Assembly (NCBI GenBank): GCA_016215335.1 | Contig: JACRKE010000011.1 | Span: 1-39,771 of the forward strand | Direction: 5' to 3' | DNA from: Candidatus Vogelbacteria bacterium | GTDB taxonomy: Bacteria > Patescibacteriota > Minisyncoccia > Phycocordibacterales > JACRKE01 | Length of the DNA: 39,771 bases | Shown here: piece after piece, positions 19,830 through 28,272 of the stretch | Position numbering within the stretch: the first letter of the stretch is position 1 | Layout of the letters: each line of letters begins with the position of its first letter | Notes under the pieces: model-generated | Databases searched by the model: none | The model's input: only the letters and a program-made list of their open reading frames with translations | Told to the model about the DNA's origin: nothing | Position numbers and translations under genes: made by a program

Positions 19830-20702
19830 ATGTTGGAGACAGTCAACTGGTCAATCCTTGGTTTTTCTACCGTGATCGATATAGCTATCGTGGCTTTTTT
19901 GTTATACTCAGCGCTTATTTTATTGCGAAGGACTCATTCTATAGTAGTCTTCAGAGGTATCCTCGCACTTTTTGTTGTGTATCTTATCGCGACGTATTTT
20001 AACCTACTACTTACTCACGCGCTTTTTCAATTTTTCTTCTCTTTCTTCATTATTATCTTTGTTGTAGTTTTTCAGAGGGAGATGCGGCGTTTTTTTGAGG
20101 AATTTTCGATTTCCATTAAAAATATATTTATAGATGAACGTCCATCTCTCGACAAAAGAGTTGCCGACGAAATATCAGGGGCGATAGAAGAGATGGCTCA
20201 AAAAAGAAGAGGCGCTCTCATTGTAATGCCAGGGAAACAAGAAATTGAGAGACATTTGGAAGGTGGATATTATTTGAATGGAGAGATATCCAAGCCCCTC
20301 GTTTTAAGTATTTTTGATCCATCCTCTCCGGGCCACGATGGCGCTCTGATTGTGACTGGAGATCAGATTTCTAGATTTGCGGCACAACTGCCACTCGCGA
20401 TGAAGCCAATCAAGGAGCGTGGCACCAGGCATAGAGCAGCTCTAGGCTTGTCGGAGAGGACTGATTCTTTGAACATTGTTGTTTCAGAAGAGCGCGGCAC
20501 AGTATCCGTAGCTCATTTCGGTAAGATGAATGAACTTAAAAACGCATCTGACATAGGTCAGGAGATTGAAAAATTTTATCGTGATGTTTTTGGTAAACAC
20601 GATGATTCTTACATCGTATCCATCTTTAAAGACAACTGGAAAGAAAAACTGTTAAGCATTGCGCTCGCAATACTGCTATGGTTTGTTTTAGTGCATAAAT
20701 AG
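19830..20702 (+). CDS. cdaA: Diadenylate cyclase (CdaA/DAC domain)
   Basis: N-terminal TM region, SPGHDGALIV (DGA) and GTRHRAALGLSERTD (RHR) motifs; extra C-terminal TM segment. Confidence 0.92.
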   Translation: MLETVNWSILGFSTVIDIAIVAFLLYSALILLRRTHSIVVFRGILALFVVYLIATYFNLLLTHALFQFFFSFFIIIFVVVFQREMRRFFEEFSISIKNIFIDERPSLDKRVADEISGAIEEMAQKRRGALIVMPGKQEIERHLEGGYYLNGEISKPLVLSIFDPSSPGHDGALIVTGDQISRFAAQLPLAMKPIKERGTRHRAALGLSERTDSLNIVVSEERGTVSVAHFGKMNELKNASDIGQEIEKFYRDVFGKHDDSYIVSIFKDNWKEKLLSIALAILLWFVLVHK

Positions 20703-20715
20703 CACGAGGTGTATT

Positions 20716-21516
20716 TTACCTTCCTGCTAGGGCTCTTTCTATGATCGACGACACCGTCGCGAAGGATTGTGCTCCTTCAATGGGGTATTTTGTTTCGTCT
20801 GGCCCGATTATTACCGAATATGGTGTCCCGGTCAATCCTGAGTTTGTCGCATCTTCTAAATCTTTTTGCACTTTCTCTTTTCCATAGCCTGATTTCTGGC
20901 ATATGACGAACTTTTCCCCATCTATTTTTACTTCTTTTGCAATCTCAACTAGCTTGGCCGGATCAAGACCGTCATTTGAGGGGGTTACTAAGTAAAGCTT
21001 ATTTACGTATGACCAGAATGCGTTCTCTCCTGCAAGCTTTGCCACGCATTCTAGCGCCTCTGCTTCTGGCCTAGCCTTTGCATGTAGGCTGTCTAATGGG
21101 GCATGTCTGTAAACTACTTTGACCTGACCACTGTCTACATATTTCTCTATTACCTTCAAAACCGTTTCAATATGGAATTTTTTACAAAATGGACACTCGG
21201 TATCAGAAAATAACACGAGAGTCACGGGAGCGCTAGGCTGACCCAAAACATGATCTGTGCCGTTAACAGGTTCAATATTTTTTGCAAGGTCGATTACACT
21301 CGGTCGATTCCCTGCGACTATCTGCCTGTCGCCCTCATTCAGTTTGTTTTTGTTCACGTACACTACCGAGCCTGCAATTATGAGTCCCGCAATGATAATA
21401 GCCATTGGTACAGTCAAAAAAGGTTGATTGTTTTCCTGTTGGATAGGAAGTGCTACTTTGCGATTTTCTAACTCTTTCTCTACAGCCTCTATATTCTCTA
21501 TCTTGTCATCGTTCAT
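20716..21516 (-). CDS. Membrane-anchored DsbA-like thioredoxin-fold oxidoreductase
   Basis: N-terminal TM; LFSDTECPFCKKFH active site; GTPYSVIIG cis-Pro region. Confidence 0.88.
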   Translation of the reverse strand: MNDDKIENIEAVEKELENRKVALPIQQENNQPFLTVPMAIIIAGLIIAGSVVYVNKNKLNEGDRQIVAGNRPSVIDLAKNIEPVNGTDHVLGQPSAPVTLVLFSDTECPFCKKFHIETVLKVIEKYVDSGQVKVVYRHAPLDSLHAKARPEAEALECVAKLAGENAFWSYVNKLYLVTPSNDGLDPAKLVEIAKEVKIDGEKFVICQKSGYGKEKVQKDLEDATNSGLTGTPYSVIIGPDETKYPIEGAQSFATVSSIIERALAGR

Positions 21517-21522
21517 GAGCTA

Positions 21523-22116
21523 TTATTTGTTGTTATAATTATTACTAACTTTTTCCCAGTCAAGATTTTTAAAGAATGCGTCAACGTATTTCGTTCTTTC
21601 TCCTGGTAAGTAATCCAGAAGATAGGCATGCTCCCATACATCTAGAGCAAGGACTACTCTGGCACCTGCCAGGTGACCGATCTCGTGGTCACTAACCCAA
21701 TTAAGCAACAGGCTCCCACTGACTTTGTCTTTCAAGAGCAAAACCCATCCTATACCACGCATTAGTGCCATCTTCTTTATCTCACTTATCAAATTATCAA
21801 TGGTTCTGAACTGTTCATTAATTATGAGTATGAGGTCTGCGGGTAGGGCAGAGCTGGGTGTTCCCTGAAGTGAGTCGAAGTATATCTCGTGAAGCCGCAT
21901 GCCGTTAAATTCGAATCCCAATCTTCTTCGGAGCTCTGAAAGCATTAATGCATCAGATGACTCTTTTGAAGACTCAAGCGTTATCTTCTCGATAAGTAGA
22001 TTGCAGTTTCTCACGTAACCTCCATATAACTTTAAATGTTCTTCGATTTGCCTTGAAGATAGCCCTTCCAGTGGCCCTACTTGGAACTTCTTTTCTTCAA
22101 ATGTTACTTTTTTCAT
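21523..22116 (-). CDS. Fe/Mn superoxide dismutase family (divergent N-terminal motif)
   Basis: LDVWEHAYLLDYLPGERTKYVDAFFKNLDWEKVS; NGMRLHEIYFDSLQG; IEEHLKLYGGYV. Confidence 0.85.
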   Translation of the reverse strand: MKKVTFEEKKFQVGPLEGLSSRQIEEHLKLYGGYVRNCNLLIEKITLESSKESSDALMLSELRRRLGFEFNGMRLHEIYFDSLQGTPSSALPADLILIINEQFRTIDNLISEIKKMALMRGIGWVLLLKDKVSGSLLLNWVSDHEIGHLAGARVVLALDVWEHAYLLDYLPGERTKYVDAFFKNLDWEKVSNNYNNK

Positions 22117-22177
22117 ATGTTTTTTGTATTATCTGACTATCATATCCGACTCATAATCCGAGGGCAAGCAATACTTG

Positions 22178-22202
22178 ACAGTGCTATGTAGTATAGCACT
22201 GT
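22178..22202. promoter_or_regulatory. Operator-like palindrome upstream of the SOD gene
   Basis: ACAGTGCTAT-GTAGT-ATAGCACTGT, perfect 10-bp arms. Confidence 0.45.
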
Positions 22203-22297
22203 TATAAAGGACTATCTAACTTGTCAAAACCTATATTATAGGCCATATTTATTCAATAAAAGACAACAAAGAAGCATGTGAAATATTTAGGAATTGA

Positions 22298-22326
22298 TTG
22301 ACTTCGGCACTACTTTTTGCTACTAT
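22298..22326 (+). promoter_or_regulatory. Sigma70-type promoter upstream of the lysozyme-like gene
   Basis: TTGACT (22298-22303), 17-bp spacer, TACTAT (22321-22326). Confidence 0.55.
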
Positions 22327-22477
22327 GGACAGACGCACCGTAGGGGTGCATTTGTTGTAAAAGTCTCAAAATGTCCCAAAAGACGTACTGAGGCGGATAG
22401 GATAGTCAGGTATTATTCGATAGTTAGTCGCGTCGGGTTATACTGGAGAAGTTACCTAAAGACATAAATTTACTAGA

Positions 22478-22963
22478 ATTTTCAGCTCGTTTATTCAGAA
22501 TGCTTTAGCTGGCACACTGCTCGCTACAAGTATTACCGGTACGTCCACATCGGCGCTTATCGGCAATGTAAGTACTGTCGAAGTAGATAGAGAAATTCCG
22601 GTCAAAGAGGCAACAATAAGCAAACAAGCTTCAAAGCCGGGATGTGATTCAGAAGTTAAGAATACCAAAGCATGTATCAAACAGCTTATCTCCAAATACG
22701 CTAAAATGTATGGAGCAGAAGAGAAGCTGGCGCTTGACATAGCCTTCTGCGAGTCAAGTTTCAGGGCAAACGTATATGGGGACGGCGGCAGGGCGTTCGG
22801 AACATTCCAGTTCCATCGCCCTACGTTTGAAAGGTTTTCAAGACTCCTAGGTGAAAAACTTGATTACTACAACAACGAAGACAATATCAGACTTGGCGTC
22901 TGGGCGCTTGCAAACAACAAAGAAGACCATTGGTCTTGTTACGAGAAAGTTGCTTTCAACTAA
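22478..22963 (+). CDS. Secreted transglycosylase/lysozyme-like (SLT/Rpf-type) protein; 5' end uncertain
   Basis: Frame open from 22460, no ATG/GTG/TTG before 22706; encodes IFSSFIQNALAGTLLATSITG..., then KQLISKYAKMYGAEEKLALDIAFCESSFRANVYGDGGRAFGTFQFHRPTFERF. Confidence 0.65.
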   Translation: MFSSFIQNALAGTLLATSITGTSTSALIGNVSTVEVDREIPVKEATISKQASKPGCDSEVKNTKACIKQLISKYAKMYGAEEKLALDIAFCESSFRANVYGDGGRAFGTFQFHRPTFERFSRLLGEKLDYYNNEDNIRLGVWALANNKEDHWSCYEKVAFN

Positions 22964-23003
22964 CAATGAAAAATCCCGCTTGAAGCGGGATTTTTCATTG
23001 TTA
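22961..23003. terminator. Bidirectional terminator between convergent genes
   Basis: TAACAATGAAAAATCCCGCT-TGA-AGCGGGATTTTTCATTGTTA, perfect 20-bp arms. Confidence 0.88.
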
Positions 23004-24242
23004 GTTTTTTGAGTATTTATCAATGAATTCACTCTTGTATGTTTTAAAATCATCGTTTATTAATGATTCTCTGATTTTTCTGACAAAATTTATTATAAAA
23101 TATAGGTTATGAATTGATGCGAGACGATAAGCGAGCAGCTCTTTTGCTCTGAATAGATGCGCGATGTATGCACACGTATAAGATTTACAAGTAGAGCATT
23201 CGCAATCTGCTCCAAGAGGCTCAAGCAATTTTCTGAATTTTGTGTTTTGAATATTTATTCGGCCGTTTCGAGTAAGTACTGTCCCATTGCGTGCCATACG
23301 GGTTGGCATTACACAGTCAAAAGTGTCACAGCCATTTTCTATCGCAGTGATAATATCGAGTGGCTCTCCAATGCCAAGAAGGTGCCTCGGTTTATCTTCC
23401 GGTAAAATTTCTGTCACCCAACGCACTGCTTCGCCCATATCTTCCTTGTTGAATGATCCGCCTATTCCAAAACCGTCAAATCCCATTTTTCCAATTTCTC
23501 TTGCACTCTTTTCGCGAAGATCTTTGTGGCGCCCACCTTGGACTATACCAAATAGTGCTTGCGGGTACCCTAATGGTTTCTCAATTTGTAATTTTCTATG
23601 ATGTTCAAGCGAGCGAAGGGCCCACCTGCGCGTGCGTTCCATGGCCTCAAATTGATATTCGTATTTTGCGATAGGCGAGGTGCATTCATCAAAAGCAAAA
23701 ATTATATCAGCACCCAAATCGTGCTGTATTTGCATTGAAATTTCAGGCGTAAGTCTATGGTCGCTGCCATCAATCGGCGACTTGAAGTTGACCCCATCCT
23801 CGTCTATTTTCGCAAGCCTAATCTTGTCTTCGAATTCACTTGGAAGCTTAGCTTCCAAGTGGGGAGTCTTAGATCCCGCCATAGCGGGGTCTAACCTTAT
23901 GGAATGTGAGAGTTTACTGATTCCCGTGCCGTAAGCGGCGCCAAGTGAGAACACTTGAAAGCCTCCAGAGTCTGTCATTATGGGCCCGTCCCAGTTCATG
24001 AATTTATGGAGTCCGCCCGCGGTTTTTATGAGTTCGTTGCCAGGCTCTAGATAAAGATGATATGTGTTTGCAAGCACTACTTCTGCCCCAAGCCCAGCAA
24101 CTTCTTCAGGTGAAAGCGCTTTGACGGTAGCCTTGGTCCCCACAGTCACAAAGGCCGGTGTTTGTAACTCTCCATGTTCGGTAGATATAGTGCCAACTCG
24201 CGCCTTGCCGCGTCCGAGTGATCTTGTAATTTTAAATTGCAT
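23001..24242 (-). CDS. tgt: Queuine/7-deazaguanine tRNA-ribosyltransferase
   Basis: MTDSGGFQVFSLG, FKSPIDGSDHRLTPE, GIGGSFNKEDMGEAVRWV, zinc site CECSTCKSYTCAYIAHLF. Confidence 0.95.
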   Translation of the reverse strand: MQFKITRSLGRGKARVGTISTEHGELQTPAFVTVGTKATVKALSPEEVAGLGAEVVLANTYHLYLEPGNELIKTAGGLHKFMNWDGPIMTDSGGFQVFSLGAAYGTGISKLSHSIRLDPAMAGSKTPHLEAKLPSEFEDKIRLAKIDEDGVNFKSPIDGSDHRLTPEISMQIQHDLGADIIFAFDECTSPIAKYEYQFEAMERTRRWALRSLEHHRKLQIEKPLGYPQALFGIVQGGRHKDLREKSAREIGKMGFDGFGIGGSFNKEDMGEAVRWVTEILPEDKPRHLLGIGEPLDIITAIENGCDTFDCVMPTRMARNGTVLTRNGRINIQNTKFRKLLEPLGADCECSTCKSYTCAYIAHLFRAKELLAYRLASIHNLYFIINFVRKIRESLINDDFKTYKSEFIDKYSKN

Positions 24243-24317
24243 GTCATTGAATATTACACAAGAATATGCTTAAGTAAACACAGAGTAGAGATGTGACAGT
24301 TACAAAGGAGGGCCAGC

Positions 24318-24794
24318 GTGAATTGCGGATACTGCAATCTATCGCCCGGATTCAAGTTCGTTCCTGATCCACGCTCCAATGGCGAAGTGGAGCGAATGTC
24401 TTGTCTCAATTGTGCGAAGAAGAATCCGTACTTTTGCCGAAGACACTCTGTAATTCATCTTGTTTTCAGAGATGGAACGCACGTGTGCAGGCAGTGCATG
24501 TACTTTTACGTCAGTGCGCTCGGTCATACGGTGAAAGCCTTTTATCTTGATAGAATTACCGATGGTGTTGGACCGGAGCTCCTGCTTGAGCTAGGGATCT
24601 ACGGCCACAAGAGACAGGGACTAGCTGAAGAGTTCCGTGATGAAGAGTACGAGCTCACGCTTTCTGAGGATGAGCATGTGCTTGCCCTCTGTTTCTCTTA
24701 TATGGAGAGAAAAGGACTTTCTAGTTTGAGCGAGGTAATTGACACAATAATCGAAGCTGGCAGCGCAGAGGTTCTTTTCGTGGCCTACTACTAG
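24318..24794 (+). CDS. Hypothetical Cys-rich (zinc-ribbon/treble-clef-like) protein
   Basis: GTG start with SD AAAGGAGGGCC; CGYC, CLNC, CRRHSVIH, CRQC pairs. Confidence 0.65.
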   Translation: MNCGYCNLSPGFKFVPDPRSNGEVERMSCLNCAKKNPYFCRRHSVIHLVFRDGTHVCRQCMYFYVSALGHTVKAFYLDRITDGVGPELLLELGIYGHKRQGLAEEFRDEEYELTLSEDEHVLALCFSYMERKGLSSLSEVIDTIIEAGSAEVLFVAYY

Positions 24795-24816
24795 ATTGAT
24801 TCAATGGGTATCCATA

Positions 24817-24839
24817 GGCCGGCCACGAAGTGGCCGGCC
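24817..24839 (+). terminator. GC-rich hairpin after the Cys-rich ORF
   Basis: GGCCGGCCAC-GAA-GTGGCCGGCC. Confidence 0.65.
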
Positions 24840-24862
24840 GAATCTTTCCAAAAATTTTTCAC

Positions 24863-25621
24863 CTATGATATCTTGCGTGCTTCAAGGTACATAAAAAGAG
24901 GGAACTCCTTACGCGCACTGTTTTCTGCAGAAGCTCTTGGGCCGCTATCACTTTTTTTGTGTGAGATCCATTCCTCAAGCCCCGTTATCGCAAAATCAAA
25001 TTTCCTTAGTGTTTTTACGTACATCTGAAGTGGGCGATGGAAAGAGATTGTTACCTCAGTCATACGTGCCCCCGGGTGCATTCTAATCAGAGAATGGGTT
25101 TCTGACATATATTTATCTATTGCCCTAAACTGCGTCTGTGCTTTTTCGTCAAATTCCCAACTACTATGCTCGGGGATTCTAAATGCTGGATGATTTAATA
25201 CTATATGTAGAGTGCCGTTTTGTTTCATAACTCTCTGGCACTCAAGGATAGTGCCGTCAATGTTTTGAATATTTTGGAGTGCGAGAACAATAATAATTTT
25301 GTCGAAGCTTTTATCGGCAAAAGTTATATTGTCTGATGGGGCAACAACGTATTTTTCGTTTCTATGTGCGTGCCGCTTTGCAATTGCTATAAGCTCAGGT
25401 GATATGTCAGCACCACTTACGTCCGTACCTTTTAATGCAAATTCATGCGCGAAAAATCCGCTTCCACACATGAGATCGAGCAGTGCATCGTTCTTCTCAA
25501 TTTTAATTAATCGTTCTAGGTGAGGAAGAATGACTTGCCTTTGATAGCTGTCTTCGCTTTGTATTACTCCGTTGTACCATTCAGATACTTCGCCCCAGGA
25601 GGTATTGTTCTGTTGAGTCAT
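24863..25621 (-). CDS. Class I SAM-dependent methyltransferase
   Basis: LLDLMCGSGFFAHEFALKGTDVSGADISPELIAIAKRHA; FDKIIIVLALQNI. Confidence 0.88.
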   Translation of the reverse strand: MTQQNNTSWGEVSEWYNGVIQSEDSYQRQVILPHLERLIKIEKNDALLDLMCGSGFFAHEFALKGTDVSGADISPELIAIAKRHAHRNEKYVVAPSDNITFADKSFDKIIIVLALQNIQNIDGTILECQRVMKQNGTLHIVLNHPAFRIPEHSSWEFDEKAQTQFRAIDKYMSETHSLIRMHPGARMTEVTISFHRPLQMYVKTLRKFDFAITGLEEWISHKKSDSGPRASAENSARKEFPLFMYLEARKIS

Positions 25622-25651
25622 TGCTTGATTGCTATGCTGCTAAAATTTTTT

Positions 25652-26413
25652 TCAGCCGAGCAAGGTTGAAACCAGTAAAATGAAAAGCACTCCGACCAAT
25701 GTAGCGTAAATTGTTTTGTGCGAAGAACCGTGACTATGCGCTTCTGGCAGAATGTCAGAAGCGCCTATGTACATAAGAAAACCTGCAAAAAACCCAAGAT
25801 ATATGAGTAAATAATCGGAGGACAAGGTGAAAAAGAAGGTAGACAGTCCACCGAGCAATGGAGCGCAAGCATGAAATGTGAGGAACTTGATCGCGCGTTC
25901 TTTTGTGTTTTTATGTGCAAGCATTAATGCCACGTTATTCAATCCATCACTAAACGCGTGGGCAATCACCGCAAGCGCAACCGCAAGACCAACTTCCCTC
26001 GAAATCTGGAAACCAAGCCCGATTCCAAGCCCGTCAAGAAAGGAGTGTGCTGAAAGCGCGAGAGCCGAGAGCATCCCGACAGATGGGTGTTTGTGTTCGC
26101 CATACTCTTCTTCGTGCGAATGGTGGATAAGAAGTAGTTTCTCCGCAATATGGAAAACAAGAAAGCCTGCCACAAAAGCGTACATGACATAAGTGATCTC
26201 TCCGACACCTGATTCGAGAATTTCGAAAATCTCAGGAAATATGTCGAATGCTACTATAGCGAGTAGTACCCCGGCAGTAAAACCAAGTACAATGTGCATC
26301 TTGTCTTTGAACTTAAGACCAAACAAGCCTCCAACCAGCGTTGAGACAAAAGTCAGCAGAATCGATATTATAGCCATAATATTGAGTATATGGTTTAGGG
26401 AGAGTTCAGGCAA
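25652..26413 (-). CDS. ZIP-family metal transporter
   Basis: Multiple TMs; HSFLDGLGIGLGFQ and HAFSDGLNNVALML; His-rich loop HHSHEEEYGEHKH. Confidence 0.88.
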   Translation of the reverse strand: MPELSLNHILNIMAIISILLTFVSTLVGGLFGLKFKDKMHIVLGFTAGVLLAIVAFDIFPEIFEILESGVGEITYVMYAFVAGFLVFHIAEKLLLIHHSHEEEYGEHKHPSVGMLSALALSAHSFLDGLGIGLGFQISREVGLAVALAVIAHAFSDGLNNVALMLAHKNTKERAIKFLTFHACAPLLGGLSTFFFTLSSDYLLIYLGFFAGFLMYIGASDILPEAHSHGSSHKTIYATLVGVLFILLVSTLLG

Positions 26414-26473
26414 GTATAAGCGGAAGATACAGAGAAAGATCGGCTAGATCAAAAGTCGCCCAAAAAATCAACT

Positions 26474-27031
26474 TTAGTATGGGAATTTCCTCTTGTACTT
26501 TTCGTAAGCTACCAAAAATTGCGGGCTGAATTGGTCTGGATCAATCTTAAGAAGCGTTTCAAGTTCAACCCTTTTGATTTTTTTAATAGTGGAAAGCTGT
26601 TCGGTGTTTATATTCCAATTGTTATCATAAAGACAGTAGAACACGTTCATCAGTCTCTTTGTGCCGTCTTTTAAAGATTCGAACTCTCTGCCGAGCAAGT
26701 ATAGTTTGGAAGGATGTATGCACATATCATGCAATAGCGCCCGCTCAGCCGCTTTACTCGGATCTTCATTCTGCCATACAAGAGAAACGGCTGGCACTCC
26801 CATTTTGCCCTTATAAATCTTTTTTGAGAGCTTGCTTTCGGTAAGTGTGGCAAGAAGCATTTCGCGATTCTGAGTAAATACGAAAACGAAGGCATTTTCC
26901 AGGTAATCCTTGCGTCTATCAACTTCATTCCATACCTTGGTCTCGACGGGTTTGCCGTGTTCGTCCAATATATCGACCTTGTAACTATGTGATGAGCTGT
27001 TAATCATGCGAAATAAGTATAACCCAGACAC
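26474..27031 (-). CDS. NUDIX-fold-like protein with degenerate Nudix box
   Basis: LENAFVFVFTQNREMLLATLTESK...GKMGVPAVSLVWQNEDPSKAAERALLHDMCI resembles IPP-isomerase-like NUDIX but lacks the REx2EE core. Confidence 0.6.
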   Translation of the reverse strand: MSGLYLFRMINSSSHSYKVDILDEHGKPVETKVWNEVDRRKDYLENAFVFVFTQNREMLLATLTESKLSKKIYKGKMGVPAVSLVWQNEDPSKAAERALLHDMCIHPSKLYLLGREFESLKDGTKRLMNVFYCLYDNNWNINTEQLSTIKKIKRVELETLLKIDPDQFSPQFLVAYEKYKRKFPY

Positions 27032-27096
27032 GTTTTTCTACAAGTGCGAAGACACCGGAGCACTACTTAGTCAAGTATGCCCGCAGCCGCTTCTTA

Positions 27097-28272
27097 CTAG
27101 AGCAGATTTAGCAGTTCTTGGGCCATTACTTTCATCTCATTGGTTTTCATCGCGAATATTTGTACTTCGGATCCCTCGTCGCCAATCTCGCCGCTACCGC
27201 TTGTCCGAGTACTATTTTTCGCATCATCAAGTCTGATTCCAAATGAATTCATGTTCAGACAGATTCTGTTTCGCAAATTCGCCGATCGTTCTCCTACTGT
27301 TCCGGTAAAGACTAGGGCGTCTATTCCGTCTAATGTCGTAGCCATGCTTCCTATCATTTTTTTTATTCTATATACATAGAGTTCGAGGGCCGATTTCGCG
27401 TTTTTGTTTCCTTCCTTTTCCGCTTTAAGCAGATCTCTCGGGTCTTCGGATATGCCGCTTAGGCCAAGTAGCCCGCAGCCACGATTCAGAAGCGTTTCCA
27501 CGAGCGATATGGGCGAATCTGTTTTTTCTATGAGAGTGGAAACCAAAATAGGATCAATGTCTCCAGAACGCGTGGCCATCATAACACCTTCAAGCGGGGA
27601 GAATCCCATGGATGTATCTACAGTTTTGCCGTCTTTAAAAGACATAACACTTATTCCGCCTCCTATATGGCAGATTATCAGCTTTGATGGTAATTTTCGG
27701 CACAATCGGTCAAGCTCGGAAACAATATATTCCGCAGACAGTCCGTGATAGCCGAACCTTTCGGCCTCGAGGTTTTCGCGCATTTGGCGCGGAATGGCGT
27801 AGAGCCTCGACACCAAGGGCCTCTCCCTGTGAAAAGCGCTGTCCGAGAGTGCGTATATCGGCACATCCGGCAACGTTTCTTTGAACATTTTTATTTCTCC
27901 GAGTGAGGCTTCTATGTGGAGAGGAGAGATCGCGAGTTTCTCGTTTAGGTTCGTCATAAAAGTTTCGTCTATTTTACGATGGGTTGCAAAAAAATGCCCG
28001 GGAGCAACGATCCTCACTCCAATGGCCGCGAGCATCGTCGGGTCAAACTCGCACTCTTTCTTTATAGTCTTGATCAAATATTCGGCGCATTTCCTGAACT
28101 GTTCTTCGGTGACATTTTCTTCGTAAACTTTCGTCCCTTTTTCTACGGTTGAAATATATGAGCCTTTATTTTTTTCCAAATGAAGCGAAAGGATCTGTTC
28201 AGAGTCCTTATAAAGCGCGTATTTCCTGGATTCACTCCCGGGGTTGGATAAGATTATATATGCCATTTCCAA
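27097..28272 (-). CDS. ackA: Acetate kinase (divergent)
   Basis: IILSNPGSESRKY, ALSDSAFH, RFGYHGLSAEY, MATRSGDIDP, FTGTVGERSANLR, KTNEM. Confidence 0.9.
   Translation of the reverse strand: MEMAYIILSNPGSESRKYALYKDSEQILSLHLEKNKGSYISTVEKGTKVYEENVTEEQFRKCAEYLIKTIKKECEFDPTMLAAIGVRIVAPGHFFATHRKIDETFMTNLNEKLAISPLHIEASLGEIKMFKETLPDVPIYALSDSAFHRERPLVSRLYAIPRQMRENLEAERFGYHGLSAEYIVSELDRLCRKLPSKLIICHIGGGISVMSFKDGKTVDTSMGFSPLEGVMMATRSGDIDPILVSTLIEKTDSPISLVETLLNRGCGLLGLSGISEDPRDLLKAEKEGNKNAKSALELYVYRIKKMIGSMATTLDGIDALVFTGTVGERSANLRNRICLNMNSFGIRLDDAKNSTRTSGSGEIGDEGSEVQIFAMKTNEMKVMAQELLNLL

Noticed and set aside
22327-22477. c-di-AMP (ydaO-type) riboswitch controlling the lysozyme-like gene
   Set aside because: Tempting because cdaA is nearby and this riboswitch class controls cell-wall hydrolases, but I could not match the leader to the ydaO consensus by eye. 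Infernal would decide.
22495-22740. 81-aa minus-strand ORF
   Set aside because: Antisense to the lysozyme-like gene's N-terminal region; composition is a mirror of the real frame.
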